DNA from: UBA6059 sp040222235
GTDB lineage: Bacteria > Bacteroidota > Bacteroidia > Cytophagales > Cyclobacteriaceae
Length of the DNA: 64,000 bases
Direction: 5' to 3'
Assembly: GCA_040222235.1 (NCBI GenBank)
Contig: JAVKDO010000131.1
Span: 23,247 to 87,246, forward strand
Below the pieces are notes generated by a model. That model made no database searches, was not told where the DNA came from, and worked only from the letters and a program-made list of their open reading frames with translations. Positions within the stretch are counted from its first letter, which is position 1. Every line of letters starts with the position of its first letter. Made by a program: the position numbers and the translations under genes. Shown in pieces: positions 34,764 to 43,960 of this stretch.

Positions 34764-35312
34764 CTACCCGCGAGGTTTCCAGTGTATTTCAGCGGCTTGA
34801 ACCTCTACCGCAATCATTCGTGATAGCATGAAAAGGTAGTCCGACAGGCGATTGAGGTACTGAATGATGAGCTCCGCCACTGCAGCCTCCTCCGATAGGC
34901 GGATCACCTGACGCTCAGCCCTACGGCACACGCATCTCGCTACATGAGCATGCGAAACAGCCAGATGACCTCCCGGAAGAATAAAATTCTTTAGCGCTGG
35001 AAGTTTTGAATCCATCGTGTCCATGGCCTCCTCCAGTAACTGGATGTCCTCCTGATTCAGGTCTGGCACTTTTATTTTTGACTGATCATCATCCAGGGCC
35101 AGGTGCGACCCAAGTGTAAACAATCGCTCCTGGATCTCTGCTATGAGGTTTTTTCGCTCCTCTGAAGGGCTCTCGTCTCGAAGCAGTCCCATCCAACTGT
35201 TGAGTTCATCAACTGTTCCGTATGCTTCTATTCGCAAATGTCCTTTAGACACTCTTGTACCCCCCAATAAGCTAGTCGTACCTTTGTCTCCTGTTTTTGT
35301 ATATATCTTCAT
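34764..35312 (-). CDS. ATP:cob(I)alamin adenosyltransferase (PduO type)
   Basis: A 182-residue enzyme that makes adenosylcobalamin from cob(I)alamin and ATP. The N-terminal KIYTKTGDKGTTSLLGGTRVSK is the ATP-binding signature, followed by EAYGTVDELNSWMGLLRDE; FILPGGHLAVSHAHVARCVCRRAERQV holds the conserved Arg/Glu and the cobalamin-side helix. Trimeric family, cytoplasmic. It begins 1 bp after the MacB-type ATPase gene and is likely co-transcribed. It implies a B12-dependent enzyme (for example methylmalonyl-CoA mutase) elsewhere in the genome. Confidence 0.93.
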   Translation of the reverse strand: MKIYTKTGDKGTTSLLGGTRVSKGHLRIEAYGTVDELNSWMGLLRDESPSEERKNLIAEIQERLFTLGSHLALDDDQSKIKVPDLNQEDIQLLEEAMDTMDSKLPALKNFILPGGHLAVSHAHVARCVCRRAERQVIRLSEEAAVAELIIQYLNRLSDYLFMLSRMIAVEVQAAEIHWKPRG

Positions 35313-35313
35313 T

Positions 35314-36030
35314 TTATGCCTTCTCTAATGCTGATCGTCTAATATCATCATTGATAGTATCCGATTCGATTAGTCCATCTTTTAGTCGGATGACCCTATG
35401 AGCGTACTGTGCAATATCCTCTTCGTGTGTGACCATAATAATGGTGTTGCCGCCATCATGAAGCTGTTGGAATAAGTCCATAATGTCATAAGATGTTTTG
35501 GAATCCAGATTTCCGGTAGGCTCATCTGCCAAAATAATACTTGGATTGTTGACCAAAGCCCTTGCGATAGCCACTCTCTGACGCTGACCTCCAGAGAGCT
35601 CATTAGGCTTGTGGGTGGCACGATCCCCAAGACCAACTCCTTCCAGCGTCTTAAGGGCTTTCTCCTCTCGCGAACGGCGATCATAGCCTGCATAAACCAG
35701 CGGTAGCGCTACATTCTCGAGCGCAGAGGCTCTTGGCAGTAAATTGAAGGTCTGAAAGACAAAACCGATCTCCTTGTTACGCACTTCGGCCAGCTCATTC
35801 TCCGTCATACTGCTGACATCTTTGGCATTAAGTACATAGTTCCCCCCAGTTGGGGAATCAAGGCAGCCAATGATGTTCATCAAAGTGGACTTACCAGAAC
35901 CCGATGGTCCCATAAAAGCTACATACTCACCTTTGTTGATCGTAATAGAAATTGACTTGAGGGCGTGGATAACCTCACTCCCCATGACGTAGCGCCGTGC
36001 AATTTCCTCGGTATGGATGATCTCTGACAT
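35314..36030 (-). CDS. ABC transporter ATPase, MacB/LolD type
   Basis: A 238-residue ATPase: FMGPSGSGKST (Walker A), VFQTFNLLPRASALENVALPL (Q-loop and MacB-like sequence), NELSGGQRQRVAIARAL (signature), SIILADEPTGNLDSKT (Walker B) and IMVTHEEDIAQYA (H-loop). The spacing and the PRASALENVALPLVYAG stretch are typical of MacB/LolD systems, which extract lipoproteins or drive efflux with a DUF214-type permease. No permease gene is adjacent, so the partner must be elsewhere. Confidence 0.9.
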   Translation of the reverse strand: MSEIIHTEEIARRYVMGSEVIHALKSISITINKGEYVAFMGPSGSGKSTLMNIIGCLDSPTGGNYVLNAKDVSSMTENELAEVRNKEIGFVFQTFNLLPRASALENVALPLVYAGYDRRSREEKALKTLEGVGLGDRATHKPNELSGGQRQRVAIARALVNNPSIILADEPTGNLDSKTSYDIMDLFQQLHDGGNTIIMVTHEEDIAQYAHRVIRLKDGLIESDTINDDIRRSALEKA

Positions 36031-36099
36031 TTATTCGGGATTTTGACCTGGTAACCGAATTGAAAACGGCTAATCAAAGTTAAGGGTTATCTTCGAGTC

Positions 36100-36528
36100 A
36101 TGAGGACGGTTCTACTCATCATATTTACACTAAATACTTTGCCTGTCTTATCCCAAGGCAACTGGAAACTACTCACAGATGTAGAGATATTGACCAGGAT
36201 GGACGATGCGCAGGGCTATGAGATTTCGTACCCGAAATTTGGTAATTCTGTACTCAAACTGGATAATCAGTCTATTACACTCAAAGGCTACATGATCCCA
36301 TTGGATGATATGATAGGTCAGCAGTATTTCGTCCTATCAGCACTGCCATACAATATTTGCTTTTTTTGTGGTGGGGCTGGTCCAGAAACTGTCGCAGAAG
36401 TAAAGACTAAATCAGAAGTCCGGTTCACAGATGATGCTGTCACTGTCCAAGGTACGCTTAAACTCAATCCTGATGATCCCGATCATCTAATGTATGTAAT
36501 AGAAGACGCTGAAGTAATCAATCCTTAG
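36100..36528 (+). CDS. Exported DUF3299-like protein
   Basis: A 142-residue protein with a signal peptide (VLLIIFTLNTLPVLSQ). The body matches the DUF3299 pattern: LKGYMIPLDD, FVLSALPYNICFFCGGAGPETVAEV (two cysteines in CFFCGGAGPE) and a C-terminal beta strand pair. The CxxC may bind metal or be redox active in the periplasm. Function unknown. It is followed by a stem-loop-rich gap. Confidence 0.75.
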   Translation: MRTVLLIIFTLNTLPVLSQGNWKLLTDVEILTRMDDAQGYEISYPKFGNSVLKLDNQSITLKGYMIPLDDMIGQQYFVLSALPYNICFFCGGAGPETVAEVKTKSEVRFTDDAVTVQGTLKLNPDDPDHLMYVIEDAEVINP

Positions 36529-36558
36529 TCAACGCCATTATCATTATTGGGATCAATA

Positions 36559-36637
36559 CGATTAAATAAAGCCTATTTTCAATCCCTCTCCCTACCCCTC
36601 TCATTGAGAGGGACATTTAGGTGGCTTTATTTAATCG
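36559..36637. repeat. 79-bp nested stem-loop element
   Basis: Outer arms CGATTAAATAAAGCC (36559-36573) and GGCTTTATTTAATCG (36623-36637) are perfect 15-bp complements. Inside lies a second hairpin, CCCTCTC-ATT-GAGAGGG (36596-36612). It could be a terminator, a small palindromic mobile unit, or a regulatory RNA structure ahead of the M28 gene. Confidence 0.75.
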
Positions 36638-36703
36638 CATTGCAGAGCAAAAAGGAGAGAAGCCCTAAAATCTATTATCTTAAAGGCATTGAATTCAAAG
36701 CAT

Positions 36704-38071
36704 ATGAAAAATCTAATCTACCTAACCGCTATCCTATTATCCACAACTGCCTTTGCACAGTCAGATGAGGAGATGATCAAGAAAATCTATGATGAAATCC
36801 TGACTAACGGTGAAGCCTATCAGAAACTGGAATACCTCACGACCAAGATTGGCGGTAGACTGGCCGGCAGCCCTCAAGCAGCAGCCGCAGTGGACTACAC
36901 CAAAGAGGTGATGGAAGACTATGGTTTTGATAATGTCTTCCTACAAGAAGTGATGGTGCCACACTGGGTAAGAGGTGATGTGGAAATAGGCAAAATTGTC
37001 AACTCCAAAAAACTAGGTGCGGTAGATGTAGATATCACGGCGCTTGGTAACTCGGTAGGTACTGGCCCTGGCGGGGTGGTAGGTAAAGTTGTAGAAGTAC
37101 AAAACTTTGAGGAACTAGCAGAGCTAGGTAAGGCTGGCGTAGAGGGAAAGATTGTGTTTTTCAACCGTCCACTAGACCCTACTAAGATCAATACATTCGA
37201 GGCTTATGGTGGTGCTGGCAACCAAAGAGGTGCCGGTCCGTCAGAAGCCGCTAAGTATGGTGCCATTGGTGTGGTGGTCCGGTCACTAGCTAGCGGTATC
37301 GATGATATTCCGCATACAGGTGGAACGCGCTACGCGCTCAATGTGCCTCAACTACCTGCGGTCGCCATTAGCACTATGGACGCTGAATTGCTCTCCGGTC
37401 TCCTTGCAGATGACGCTGACTTGAGCTTTTATTTTGAGACTTATGGAGAGATGAAAGAGGACAAACTATCACACAACGTGATCGGTGAGATGAAAGGCTC
37501 TGAGTTTCCCGACGAGTATATCGTCGTGGGTGGTCATCTTGACTCATGGGATCTGGCTCAGGGAGCGCATGACGATGGCACAGGCTGTGTGCAGTCTATC
37601 GAAGTGCTACGAGCGCTCAAAGCCATCGGTTATCAACCTAAGCGTACTATTAGAGCTGTAATGTTCATGAATGAAGAAAATGGTCTCAGAGGCGGGAGAA
37701 AGTATGCAGAATTAGCAGAGCAGAATAAAGAGAAGCATATTGCTGCGATGGAGTCTGATCGAGGTGGGTTCACCCCGCTTGGTTTCAGCCTTGATATGAC
37801 TGACAGGCCGATGAAGAAAGTACAATCATGGGCGTCATTATTTAAGCCTTACCAAATCTATATGTTCGAGCCTGGCGGTGGTGGTGCTGACATCAGCCCA
37901 TTGAAGACTCAAGGCGTTCCGTTGATCGGTTTTGTACCTGACTCACAGCGCTACTTTGACTACCATCATACGACTATTGATACGTTCGACAAGGTCAATA
38001 AAAGAGAGCTGGAGCTTGGTGCTGCCAGTATAGCTTCATTGATCTATTTGATTGACCAATACGGGCTGTAG
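36704..38071 (+). CDS. Exported M28-family peptidase (carboxypeptidase Q-like)
   Basis: A 455-residue protein with a signal peptide (NLIYLTAILLSTTAFAQ). It has a PA-domain insert (about 125-240; VEGKIVFFNRPLDP, GAIGVVVRSLASG) and the M28 zinc core VVGGHLDSWDLAQGAHDDGTG (His and Asp ligands), MFMNEENGLRGG (catalytic/ligand Glu), AMESDRGGFTPLGF (Asp ligand) and YFDYHHTTIDTFD (His ligand). The order matches plasma glutamate carboxypeptidase. The ATG at 36704 starts the signal peptide; the one 15 bp upstream adds a polar tail. Likely a periplasmic dipeptidase. Confidence 0.9.
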   Translation: MKNLIYLTAILLSTTAFAQSDEEMIKKIYDEILTNGEAYQKLEYLTTKIGGRLAGSPQAAAAVDYTKEVMEDYGFDNVFLQEVMVPHWVRGDVEIGKIVNSKKLGAVDVDITALGNSVGTGPGGVVGKVVEVQNFEELAELGKAGVEGKIVFFNRPLDPTKINTFEAYGGAGNQRGAGPSEAAKYGAIGVVVRSLASGIDDIPHTGGTRYALNVPQLPAVAISTMDAELLSGLLADDADLSFYFETYGEMKEDKLSHNVIGEMKGSEFPDEYIVVGGHLDSWDLAQGAHDDGTGCVQSIEVLRALKAIGYQPKRTIRAVMFMNEENGLRGGRKYAELAEQNKEKHIAAMESDRGGFTPLGFSLDMTDRPMKKVQSWASLFKPYQIYMFEPGGGGADISPLKTQGVPLIGFVPDSQRYFDYHHTTIDTFDKVNKRELELGAASIASLIYLIDQYGL

Positions 38072-38125
38072 CCTAGCTGAATTTGAAAACAAATTGGCTG
38101 ATAAAAATGTAGCCAGGCCATAGCC

Positions 38126-38296
38126 ACTCGTCATTCCTGATGCAGCGCAGCGGAAGTCAGAAATCTGTCAGCATGAGAGAATTACTTCGCTATTTTAAGA
38201 TGGAATTTTGTACATGACTTCACTATTAGGCGACCGATATAACTTATCGCAGCATAGGGATTCCGGTATTGTCGTGCCTCCAAAGGAATGACGAGT
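38126..38296. repeat. 171-bp element with 12-bp terminal inverted repeats
   Basis: ACTCGTCATTCC (38126-38137) and GGAATGACGAGT (38285-38296) are perfect inverted repeats bounding a non-coding 171-bp stretch. Such GTCATTCC-bounded units are frequent non-autonomous (MITE- or REP-like) repeats in many bacteria. No target duplication is evident and no frame exists inside. It occupies most of the 336-bp gap between the M28 and TerC genes, where I see no gene. Confidence 0.6.
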
Positions 38297-38407
38297 ATGC
38301 AAAACGAGAGTATTAGAATAGCGAACATTTACTCAATAGTCATGACCAGGCTATACTTGAATGGCTATTTCTATTACTTTGCTATTTTGAATCGCCTTTA
38401 AAATCTA

Positions 38408-39160
38408 ATGAGTCATATGTTTGAAGTACTTACCCAACCCGAGTCGTATATTGCTCTGTTGACGCTCATTTTTCTTGAGATCGTGCTGGGCGTTGATAAT
38501 ATCATTTTCATCAGTATTGTCTCCAACAAACTACCAGAAGAACAAAGGGCCAAGGCCAGGAATATTGGGCTACTAGCTGCGCTTGGCTTTAGAATAGCAC
38601 TTCTGCTGGGTATTACCTGGATCATTGGTTTCACCAAGCCGCTGTTTACGATCCTCGAACATGACTTCAGCGGACGAGACCTGATATTGATGGCAGGAGG
38701 TGTATTCCTGATCTTTAAGAGCACCATGGAAGTTCACAACAAAATGGAAGGTGCAGAGCTAGAAGGCGGCTCCCCCAAAAGCGCAAGCATGCTTCAGGTC
38801 ATTGGACAAATCATATTGCTAGATATCATCTTCTCCTTCGACTCCATTCTTACTGCAGTTGGTCTGACACAAGAAATTGTCCTTATGGTTATCGCAGTGG
38901 TAGTTGCTATGATCGTCATGATGACTTTCGCTGGTCAGATTAGTAAGTTCATCAGTGAGCACCCGACATTGGAGATACTGGCTTTGTCCTTTCTAATATT
39001 GATCGGCTTTATGCTGTTGATTGAAGGATTTCACTATCATGTGCCTAAAGGCTATATCTACTTTGCAGTATTCTTTTCATTGGTGGTAGAGATTCTCAAT
39101 ATGAAGATCAGGAAAAGCAGAAAGCCTGTGAAGCTAAATAAGCGAATCAAGCAGGATTGA
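38408..39160 (+). CDS. TerC family integral membrane protein
   Basis: A 250-residue protein with about seven hydrophobic helices. The N-terminal LTLIFLEIVLGVDNIIFISI and the repeated IILLDIIFSFDSILTAVGL carry the acidic pairs (E..D, D..D) that define TerC, a probable metal-ion (manganese) exporter or insertion-site partner. TerC members resist tellurite or manganese stress and help metalate exported proteins. The neighbouring exported metallopeptidases would fit, but that link is inference. An ATG at 38417 is also possible. Confidence 0.88.
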   Translation: MSHMFEVLTQPESYIALLTLIFLEIVLGVDNIIFISIVSNKLPEEQRAKARNIGLLAALGFRIALLLGITWIIGFTKPLFTILEHDFSGRDLILMAGGVFLIFKSTMEVHNKMEGAELEGGSPKSASMLQVIGQIILLDIIFSFDSILTAVGLTQEIVLMVIAVVVAMIVMMTFAGQISKFISEHPTLEILALSFLILIGFMLLIEGFHYHVPKGYIYFAVFFSLVVEILNMKIRKSRKPVKLNKRIKQD

Positions 39161-39178
39161 TCATTCTTTCGTGATAGG

Positions 39179-39263
39179 TTAGTCGTCGGACGAGTTTTCT
39201 TGATTGTTTCGAGAAGGTTCCTTAGACAGTGCAATCTACGTTGAAAACTCGTCCGACGACTAA
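39179..39263. repeat. Perfect 21-bp inverted repeat with 43-bp spacer
   Basis: The arms 39179-39199 (core AGTCGTCGGACGAGTTTTC) and 39243-39263 are exactly complementary over 21 bases. The spacer has no frame. It lies directly after terC and before a normal terminator, so it is not needed for termination. GC content of the arms is higher than the surrounding sequence. It may be a repeated palindromic unit or insertion scar. Confidence 0.75.
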
Positions 39264-39280
39264 AAATCAATCTATAAAAA

Positions 39281-39310
39281 AGGGTAGCAAGAATTTCATC
39301 CTGCTGCCCT
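39281..39310. terminator. Terminator between convergent terC and T9SS genes
   Basis: AGGGTAGCA (39281-39289) pairs with TGCTGCCCT (39302-39310) over nine positions with one G-T, flanked by an A run and TTTCTT. It can stop transcription from either side. Confidence 0.6.
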
Positions 39311-39337
39311 TTCTTCATCAGTCCAATCACTGGTTGA

Positions 39338-42300
39338 TCAGAACTTCAAGATCTTCTTGGTTACTAGATCCTGACCATTATTGAGCTCGATTACATAAAT
39401 GCCAAAAGGCAACTGAGAGAGATCAAGTTGCTGCTCAAGCTTGCCTGTTTGATTGAAGAGCGATTGGTTCATGAACTGCTTTCCAGCTAGATCAATTACT
39501 CGCACATTTATATCACCTCGCAATGCGTTCTCAATAGTCAAGTTGACATTACCAAATGAAGGATTAGGATACACATTCACTCTGGAGGCCAACGAACCAT
39601 TATCAAAGCCTGTAATAACGTCATCGGCTTGGATCAACAAGTCATCAATAGACCAACCCCAGGCGTTGGTCGATCGATCTGAGTACAAACGAAACCTAAT
39701 CTGAATGACATCCCCCGGCTCAAAGGTGTCAAGCATATCTATAGTGCGCTTTTTATACATAGTGCCACTACCTTCTGCACCAAGGTTGTAGGCCTCTGTC
39801 CAGTCCTCGTACTCAGCAGAATTGTACGCTGGTACTAACGGCAACCAATCCGATTGGTCTTTTGATCCTTCGATTATTACAAAATCGCTTAAGTCTTCTT
39901 CTCCAAATGGAGCCAATCCCTGAGCTGTTTCCACGATCACCACTTCTCTGAAAATGAGCGTCGCATTAGACTCAGCAATGCGGATAGGGACATTCAATAC
40001 CGTAGTAAGGTTCAGTTCATTTTCTCTTTGGGATTGCGTCGGATAAGGGTGTACCGTTTGTAGAGAGCCACTTATAAAACTCGGAGCGTCACTAATAGTA
40101 AACAAGTCTAATGTAAAATCGTCACTCGGCTCGTTGAAATCATTGGTATAACTATCTACAACGGATGAGATAGGTGACACAACAATTTCAAGCTCAGTAG
40201 ATTGTAGCATCAAGTCATCTTTCTTGGCTAAAACTCTCACTGTATAGGTTCCTGCCTCATCAATTGGCACCAATTCCGATATCTCACCTATCTCAGCATT
40301 TGCCGGTAGGCTCTTTACTACTTCATCATTGAGCAGGATGCTAACCTCATCATAAAGTTCCCTTAGCTCTATATCTATCACTAAACTAAACTCTGCTAAG
40401 GATTGGCTGAGCTCGTTTAAGACGGGGGCTAGCACTAGCTGTGGTGACTCGGCATCAAGTAGTTCAGGAATCGTAGCGGTCCATATGCCTCTACCGTGAG
40501 TTGCTATGACCACCTGATCTCCTTTGACCTTCATATCCCATACCGATACTGCTCTGAAATCAGGAGCATCCAGCAGATGCCATGTAGCACCCGCATCCAA
40601 GGATTCCACTATACCGATCTCAGTGCCTGCCCAGATCATGGTTGTATCATGGGGCATCACAAGTAAGCTGTAAGTCGTAATGTCAGGGAATCCGTTCTGG
40701 CTTTCGCCATTTTCAAACTGAGTAATATCAATCCAGGTTTGTCCAAGATCGGTTGTTTTCAAAACCTTAGGCCCATCTGCTACACCGAACAAGGCGAATG
40801 CCGCACCCCGTTCTAAAGGATGAGAATACAATCCCGTCACTAAGCCAACGTCACCAAAGTTGTTAGTAGCCTCGAAGCTAAAACCGCCATCCTGAGATAA
40901 GAATATGTTACCAGGATTGTCATCCTCAGTCATAGCCCCACCTGCCCATACTACTGTTGGGTCTGCCAATGACACCTCCACATCAGCAGCCGACCAAAAA
41001 GACCAACGTTCATCCTCAATACGGGAATAAGTCCAGTTACCTCCAAAATCGGCTGAGCGATATACTCCCGAAGCTCCGATTGCAAAAAGAATATCTGGCT
41101 CCAAGGGGGAATTGGATAGTCTAGATACAAATGGCCCATCATCTTCAAGTCCAGTGGTGGCATTAGAAAAACTAAATCCACCATTACTACTGCGTTGAAT
41201 GCCATTAAACTGGCTGGCACCTATGATCCAACTTGGATCAGTGCTGTGCCAAATCACCTCAAATCCATCACCAAAAAAAGCCAAGTTGTACTCCGTACTA
41301 GCACTTGCCTCCTGCCCCACAGGGGATACGTGTGTACCCTGATCCTGGGCACCTGCAACATACCGATTTGCGGTAGGCGACTTGTCAGCACCATAGTAGG
41401 TGGTAGTGTTGTAACCATCACTAACAAGTTCCCAGCTATTATCTGTGACTCCAGGAAAGGAAGCACTGTTGGATATCCATACTCCACCATCATTGGTGTT
41501 CAGTATTTGGAAGCTATTGTCACTAATATTTATGGCCTTGAGTTGATGATGATCAGGGTGCAGTTCGAATAAATCATTGGGGCCTACATAATCGCCCTGG
41601 GCAAACTCATAAGGATTAGCCACAAGTGTATAGTTACCATTTATCTGGCCAATGAGATCGGTTCTTATCTCTAGGCCAATCGTTACATCCGTCAGCGTAA
41701 CTTCATCCCACGACACTCCTTCGGGAGTCACGAGCCAAAGTAAAAATGAATTACGATATTGATATCCACCATTCAACCCTATGTTTGAGTCAAAGTCTAT
41801 TGGATCGTATGCCAGATTATTCACAAAAATGTACTCACGACTTGAGTCAAAATCATCATTTAGGTCAAAAACACCGTTGGCATTGTTATCTCGAAAAGAT
41901 ACCATCAACTGTTGATCATTGTCTGTATCCCATACCTGAAATGGTACATCTACATAGTCTTGATAGATATGGTCTTCAGCAGGTACGCCAGATGTTGATC
42001 CATCAGGGACAGTAAACCTGTGCGCCTTCTGAACTAGTCCAAACCTGATCTCTACTGAAACAAATTCATCGATAGATATATCTGTACCCTCATCCGCAAA
42101 AACATTGAAAATCTCGACGACTTCCTCGGTATTTTGTAAATCCAGGCTAATCGTTTGCACCTGATCCGCACTAACGGTCGATCCCATTTTGAAAGACTCT
42201 ATACCTACTCCTCCCATATAGACTACTGAATCATTGAGTGGACTGACCATCACTGTATTGTCCCACCCTCCTTGTCCACCGAGCCAGTCAATGTCACGCT

Positions 42301-43456
42301 GTGCGCCATCATGGACTGCTTCATTCCAGGTAAGGCCACCATCCAGAGAGAGGTACAAGTTCGATGCGTCAGTATCTAGCGATGCATAGATGATGTTCGT
42401 ATTGTTCGGTGCTATCGCTAGCTCTACCCTACCGATATCGGGACTTTCCAATAGGTTTGATAGGCCGCTTCCAGACTCAAGAATATTCTTTTTGATTGCG
42501 ATATTTTCTCCCCAGGTAGCGCCGGCATCTGTAGACTTGATGACAGAGCCATTATATACTGCTGCATACTGAATACTAAAGTCCTTCGGGTCAGCAATAA
42601 TCTGAGGTATGACAAACTCAGATGTATAAACCTCTGTCCAGGAAGCACCACCATCCGACGACCTGAAAATATTGTTTCCTGTTTCTTCAAATCTGAAGTA
42701 CTTATTCTCAGTAGTGCATATCAGCACTACATTTTCATCATTTGGGTCTACAATGACCCGGCCTATATTTTCAAACTCAGCTCCAGCAGTGCTTTCCAAG
42801 AATTCCCAACTTGCTCCAGCATTGGTAGATTTCAAGAGGCCATTACCATTGCCACCACCTAGTCCAGCAAATATTTTTTCACCCGTCCCTGCATAAATGA
42901 TAGCAGGATTGGCAGCTGATTGCGCTAGCGATGAGATGGAAAGGTTAGGAAGCGAGGCAGTAAGCTCTAGCCATGATTGGCCTGCATCTTCTGTCTTCCA
43001 TACGCCACCTCCCACAGCCCCAGCGTACCAGCTACGCTCTGAGGGGTCTGCGGCATCCACAATGATCGCTCTGGTACGGCCAGGAATATTAGATGGCCCA
43101 CGCTCAGTAAAGGTGGCCACAGATTGAATTCGCAAACTGGCTCTCTCCTGTTTGGCCTTTGCGAATGCCTTGCGTGTATGTCCAAGGGAGTATAGCGGAA
43201 ATCGTGGCGGCTCGCTGATATCAATCTGTCCCCGTTTAAAGGCCTCTTGTATATAGGCATATTTCTCATAGCCGTCGTAGTGCACTCCACTGATGATAAG
43301 GCTCTCTTCTTCTTTTGAAGCAGCGGCCATTTCAATTTCAAGGTCTGAACCTAAACCAATTTTTTTCCTTCTATCATAGAGGCTCAAAAGAAACAGACCA
43401 ACCACCATGGCACATAAAAGCAATACCGGAACCCATCGACTGTTTATCATCTTCAT
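39338..43456 (-). CDS. Large T9SS-exported beta-propeller (BNR/sortilin-like) protein
   Basis: A 1372-residue protein. Residues 10-26 are hydrophobic (VPVLLLCAMVVGLFLLS). BNR/Asp-box repeats of the sialidase/sortilin type are abundant (GVWKTEDAGQSWLEL, LLKSTNAGASWEF, NIFRSSDGGASWTEV, LYLSLDGGLTWNE at about 140-380, then VYRSADFGGNWTY and FLSQDGGFSF at about 800-900). A beta-sandwich insertion separates the propeller parts, and the last about 75 residues are a type A T9SS sorting domain (VNVYPNPSFGNVNL to ELNNGQDLVTKKILKF). It is likely surface-exposed or secreted; binding target or enzyme activity unknown. It overlaps the lipoprotein gene by 4 bp. Confidence 0.85.
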   Translation of the reverse strand: MKMINSRWVPVLLLCAMVVGLFLLSLYDRRKKIGLGSDLEIEMAAASKEEESLIISGVHYDGYEKYAYIQEAFKRGQIDISEPPRFPLYSLGHTRKAFAKAKQERASLRIQSVATFTERGPSNIPGRTRAIIVDAADPSERSWYAGAVGGGVWKTEDAGQSWLELTASLPNLSISSLAQSAANPAIIYAGTGEKIFAGLGGGNGNGLLKSTNAGASWEFLESTAGAEFENIGRVIVDPNDENVVLICTTENKYFRFEETGNNIFRSSDGGASWTEVYTSEFVIPQIIADPKDFSIQYAAVYNGSVIKSTDAGATWGENIAIKKNILESGSGLSNLLESPDIGRVELAIAPNNTNIIYASLDTDASNLYLSLDGGLTWNEAVHDGAQRDIDWLGGQGGWDNTVMVSPLNDSVVYMGGVGIESFKMGSTVSADQVQTISLDLQNTEEVVEIFNVFADEGTDISIDEFVSVEIRFGLVQKAHRFTVPDGSTSGVPAEDHIYQDYVDVPFQVWDTDNDQQLMVSFRDNNANGVFDLNDDFDSSREYIFVNNLAYDPIDFDSNIGLNGGYQYRNSFLLWLVTPEGVSWDEVTLTDVTIGLEIRTDLIGQINGNYTLVANPYEFAQGDYVGPNDLFELHPDHHQLKAINISDNSFQILNTNDGGVWISNSASFPGVTDNSWELVSDGYNTTTYYGADKSPTANRYVAGAQDQGTHVSPVGQEASASTEYNLAFFGDGFEVIWHSTDPSWIIGASQFNGIQRSSNGGFSFSNATTGLEDDGPFVSRLSNSPLEPDILFAIGASGVYRSADFGGNWTYSRIEDERWSFWSAADVEVSLADPTVVWAGGAMTEDDNPGNIFLSQDGGFSFEATNNFGDVGLVTGLYSHPLERGAAFALFGVADGPKVLKTTDLGQTWIDITQFENGESQNGFPDITTYSLLVMPHDTTMIWAGTEIGIVESLDAGATWHLLDAPDFRAVSVWDMKVKGDQVVIATHGRGIWTATIPELLDAESPQLVLAPVLNELSQSLAEFSLVIDIELRELYDEVSILLNDEVVKSLPANAEIGEISELVPIDEAGTYTVRVLAKKDDLMLQSTELEIVVSPISSVVDSYTNDFNEPSDDFTLDLFTISDAPSFISGSLQTVHPYPTQSQRENELNLTTVLNVPIRIAESNATLIFREVVIVETAQGLAPFGEEDLSDFVIIEGSKDQSDWLPLVPAYNSAEYEDWTEAYNLGAEGSGTMYKKRTIDMLDTFEPGDVIQIRFRLYSDRSTNAWGWSIDDLLIQADDVITGFDNGSLASRVNVYPNPSFGNVNLTIENALRGDINVRVIDLAGKQFMNQSLFNQTGKLEQQLDLSQLPFGIYVIELNNGQDLVTKKILKF

Positions 43457-43857
43457 CTATTCACTTTCTGCCATGTTCTCTTCTCATTAGTTGTGATGTT
43501 GACATAATACTCTTCATTTTCAGGTGATTCAGAAGGTATTCGAGCATAGGGTCGCACTTTAATCTCATCATCTGCGTGCCACGATACCGACCTAACTGGA
43601 TTGTACTCCTCATACACAATGCTACCTTTTTCTGAATCGAACACTAAAAAAACGACCTGCCCCTGAGCAACACTCTTCCATACCAATAGTCGATTTAGAC
43701 GTGATGCGGTTTTGAAACCTTCGCCCAATTTCTCTTTGGCCAGTACTTCCATAGTTGTCGGTTCGACCTGGGCATGAGCTGATTGGGATTGATCAACCGC
43801 ACTCCTACAGCTTAGCAGCAACAAACCACAAACGATAATGCAAGTAAAAGACTTCAT
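43453..43857 (-). CDS. Small hypothetical lipoprotein
   Basis: A 134-residue protein with a lipoprotein signal (FTCIIVCGLLLLSC, lipobox LLSC). The mature part contains GEGFKTASRLNRLLVWKSVAQGQVVFLVFDSEKG and ends EYYVNITTNEKRTWQKVN; no family is recognised. The ATG at 43857 is chosen over 43875 to begin the signal. Its stop overlaps the ATG of the large T9SS propeller gene, so the two are translated together and may form a surface complex. Confidence 0.6.
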   Translation of the reverse strand: MKSFTCIIVCGLLLLSCRSAVDQSQSAHAQVEPTTMEVLAKEKLGEGFKTASRLNRLLVWKSVAQGQVVFLVFDSEKGSIVYEEYNPVRSVSWHADDEIKVRPYARIPSESPENEEYYVNITTNEKRTWQKVNR

Positions 43858-43960
43858 AGTATTATAAAATAACATATCGCAGCGATTGATTCGATAGTTT
43901 TACGTCAGTGCTTATATATAACGCAATGAGAGTGCAAACGCACCAATAAAAGAATATCAA

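Noticed and set aside
36547..36768. A 73-codon plus-strand frame before the M28 gene
   Set aside because: It runs through the nested stem-loop and into the M28 signal peptide in another frame; the translation has no coding character.
39338..43456. Propeller protein as a secreted sialidase
   Set aside because: Asp-box repeats are present but I see no sialidase Arg triad or FRIP motif; only a general propeller assignment is justified.
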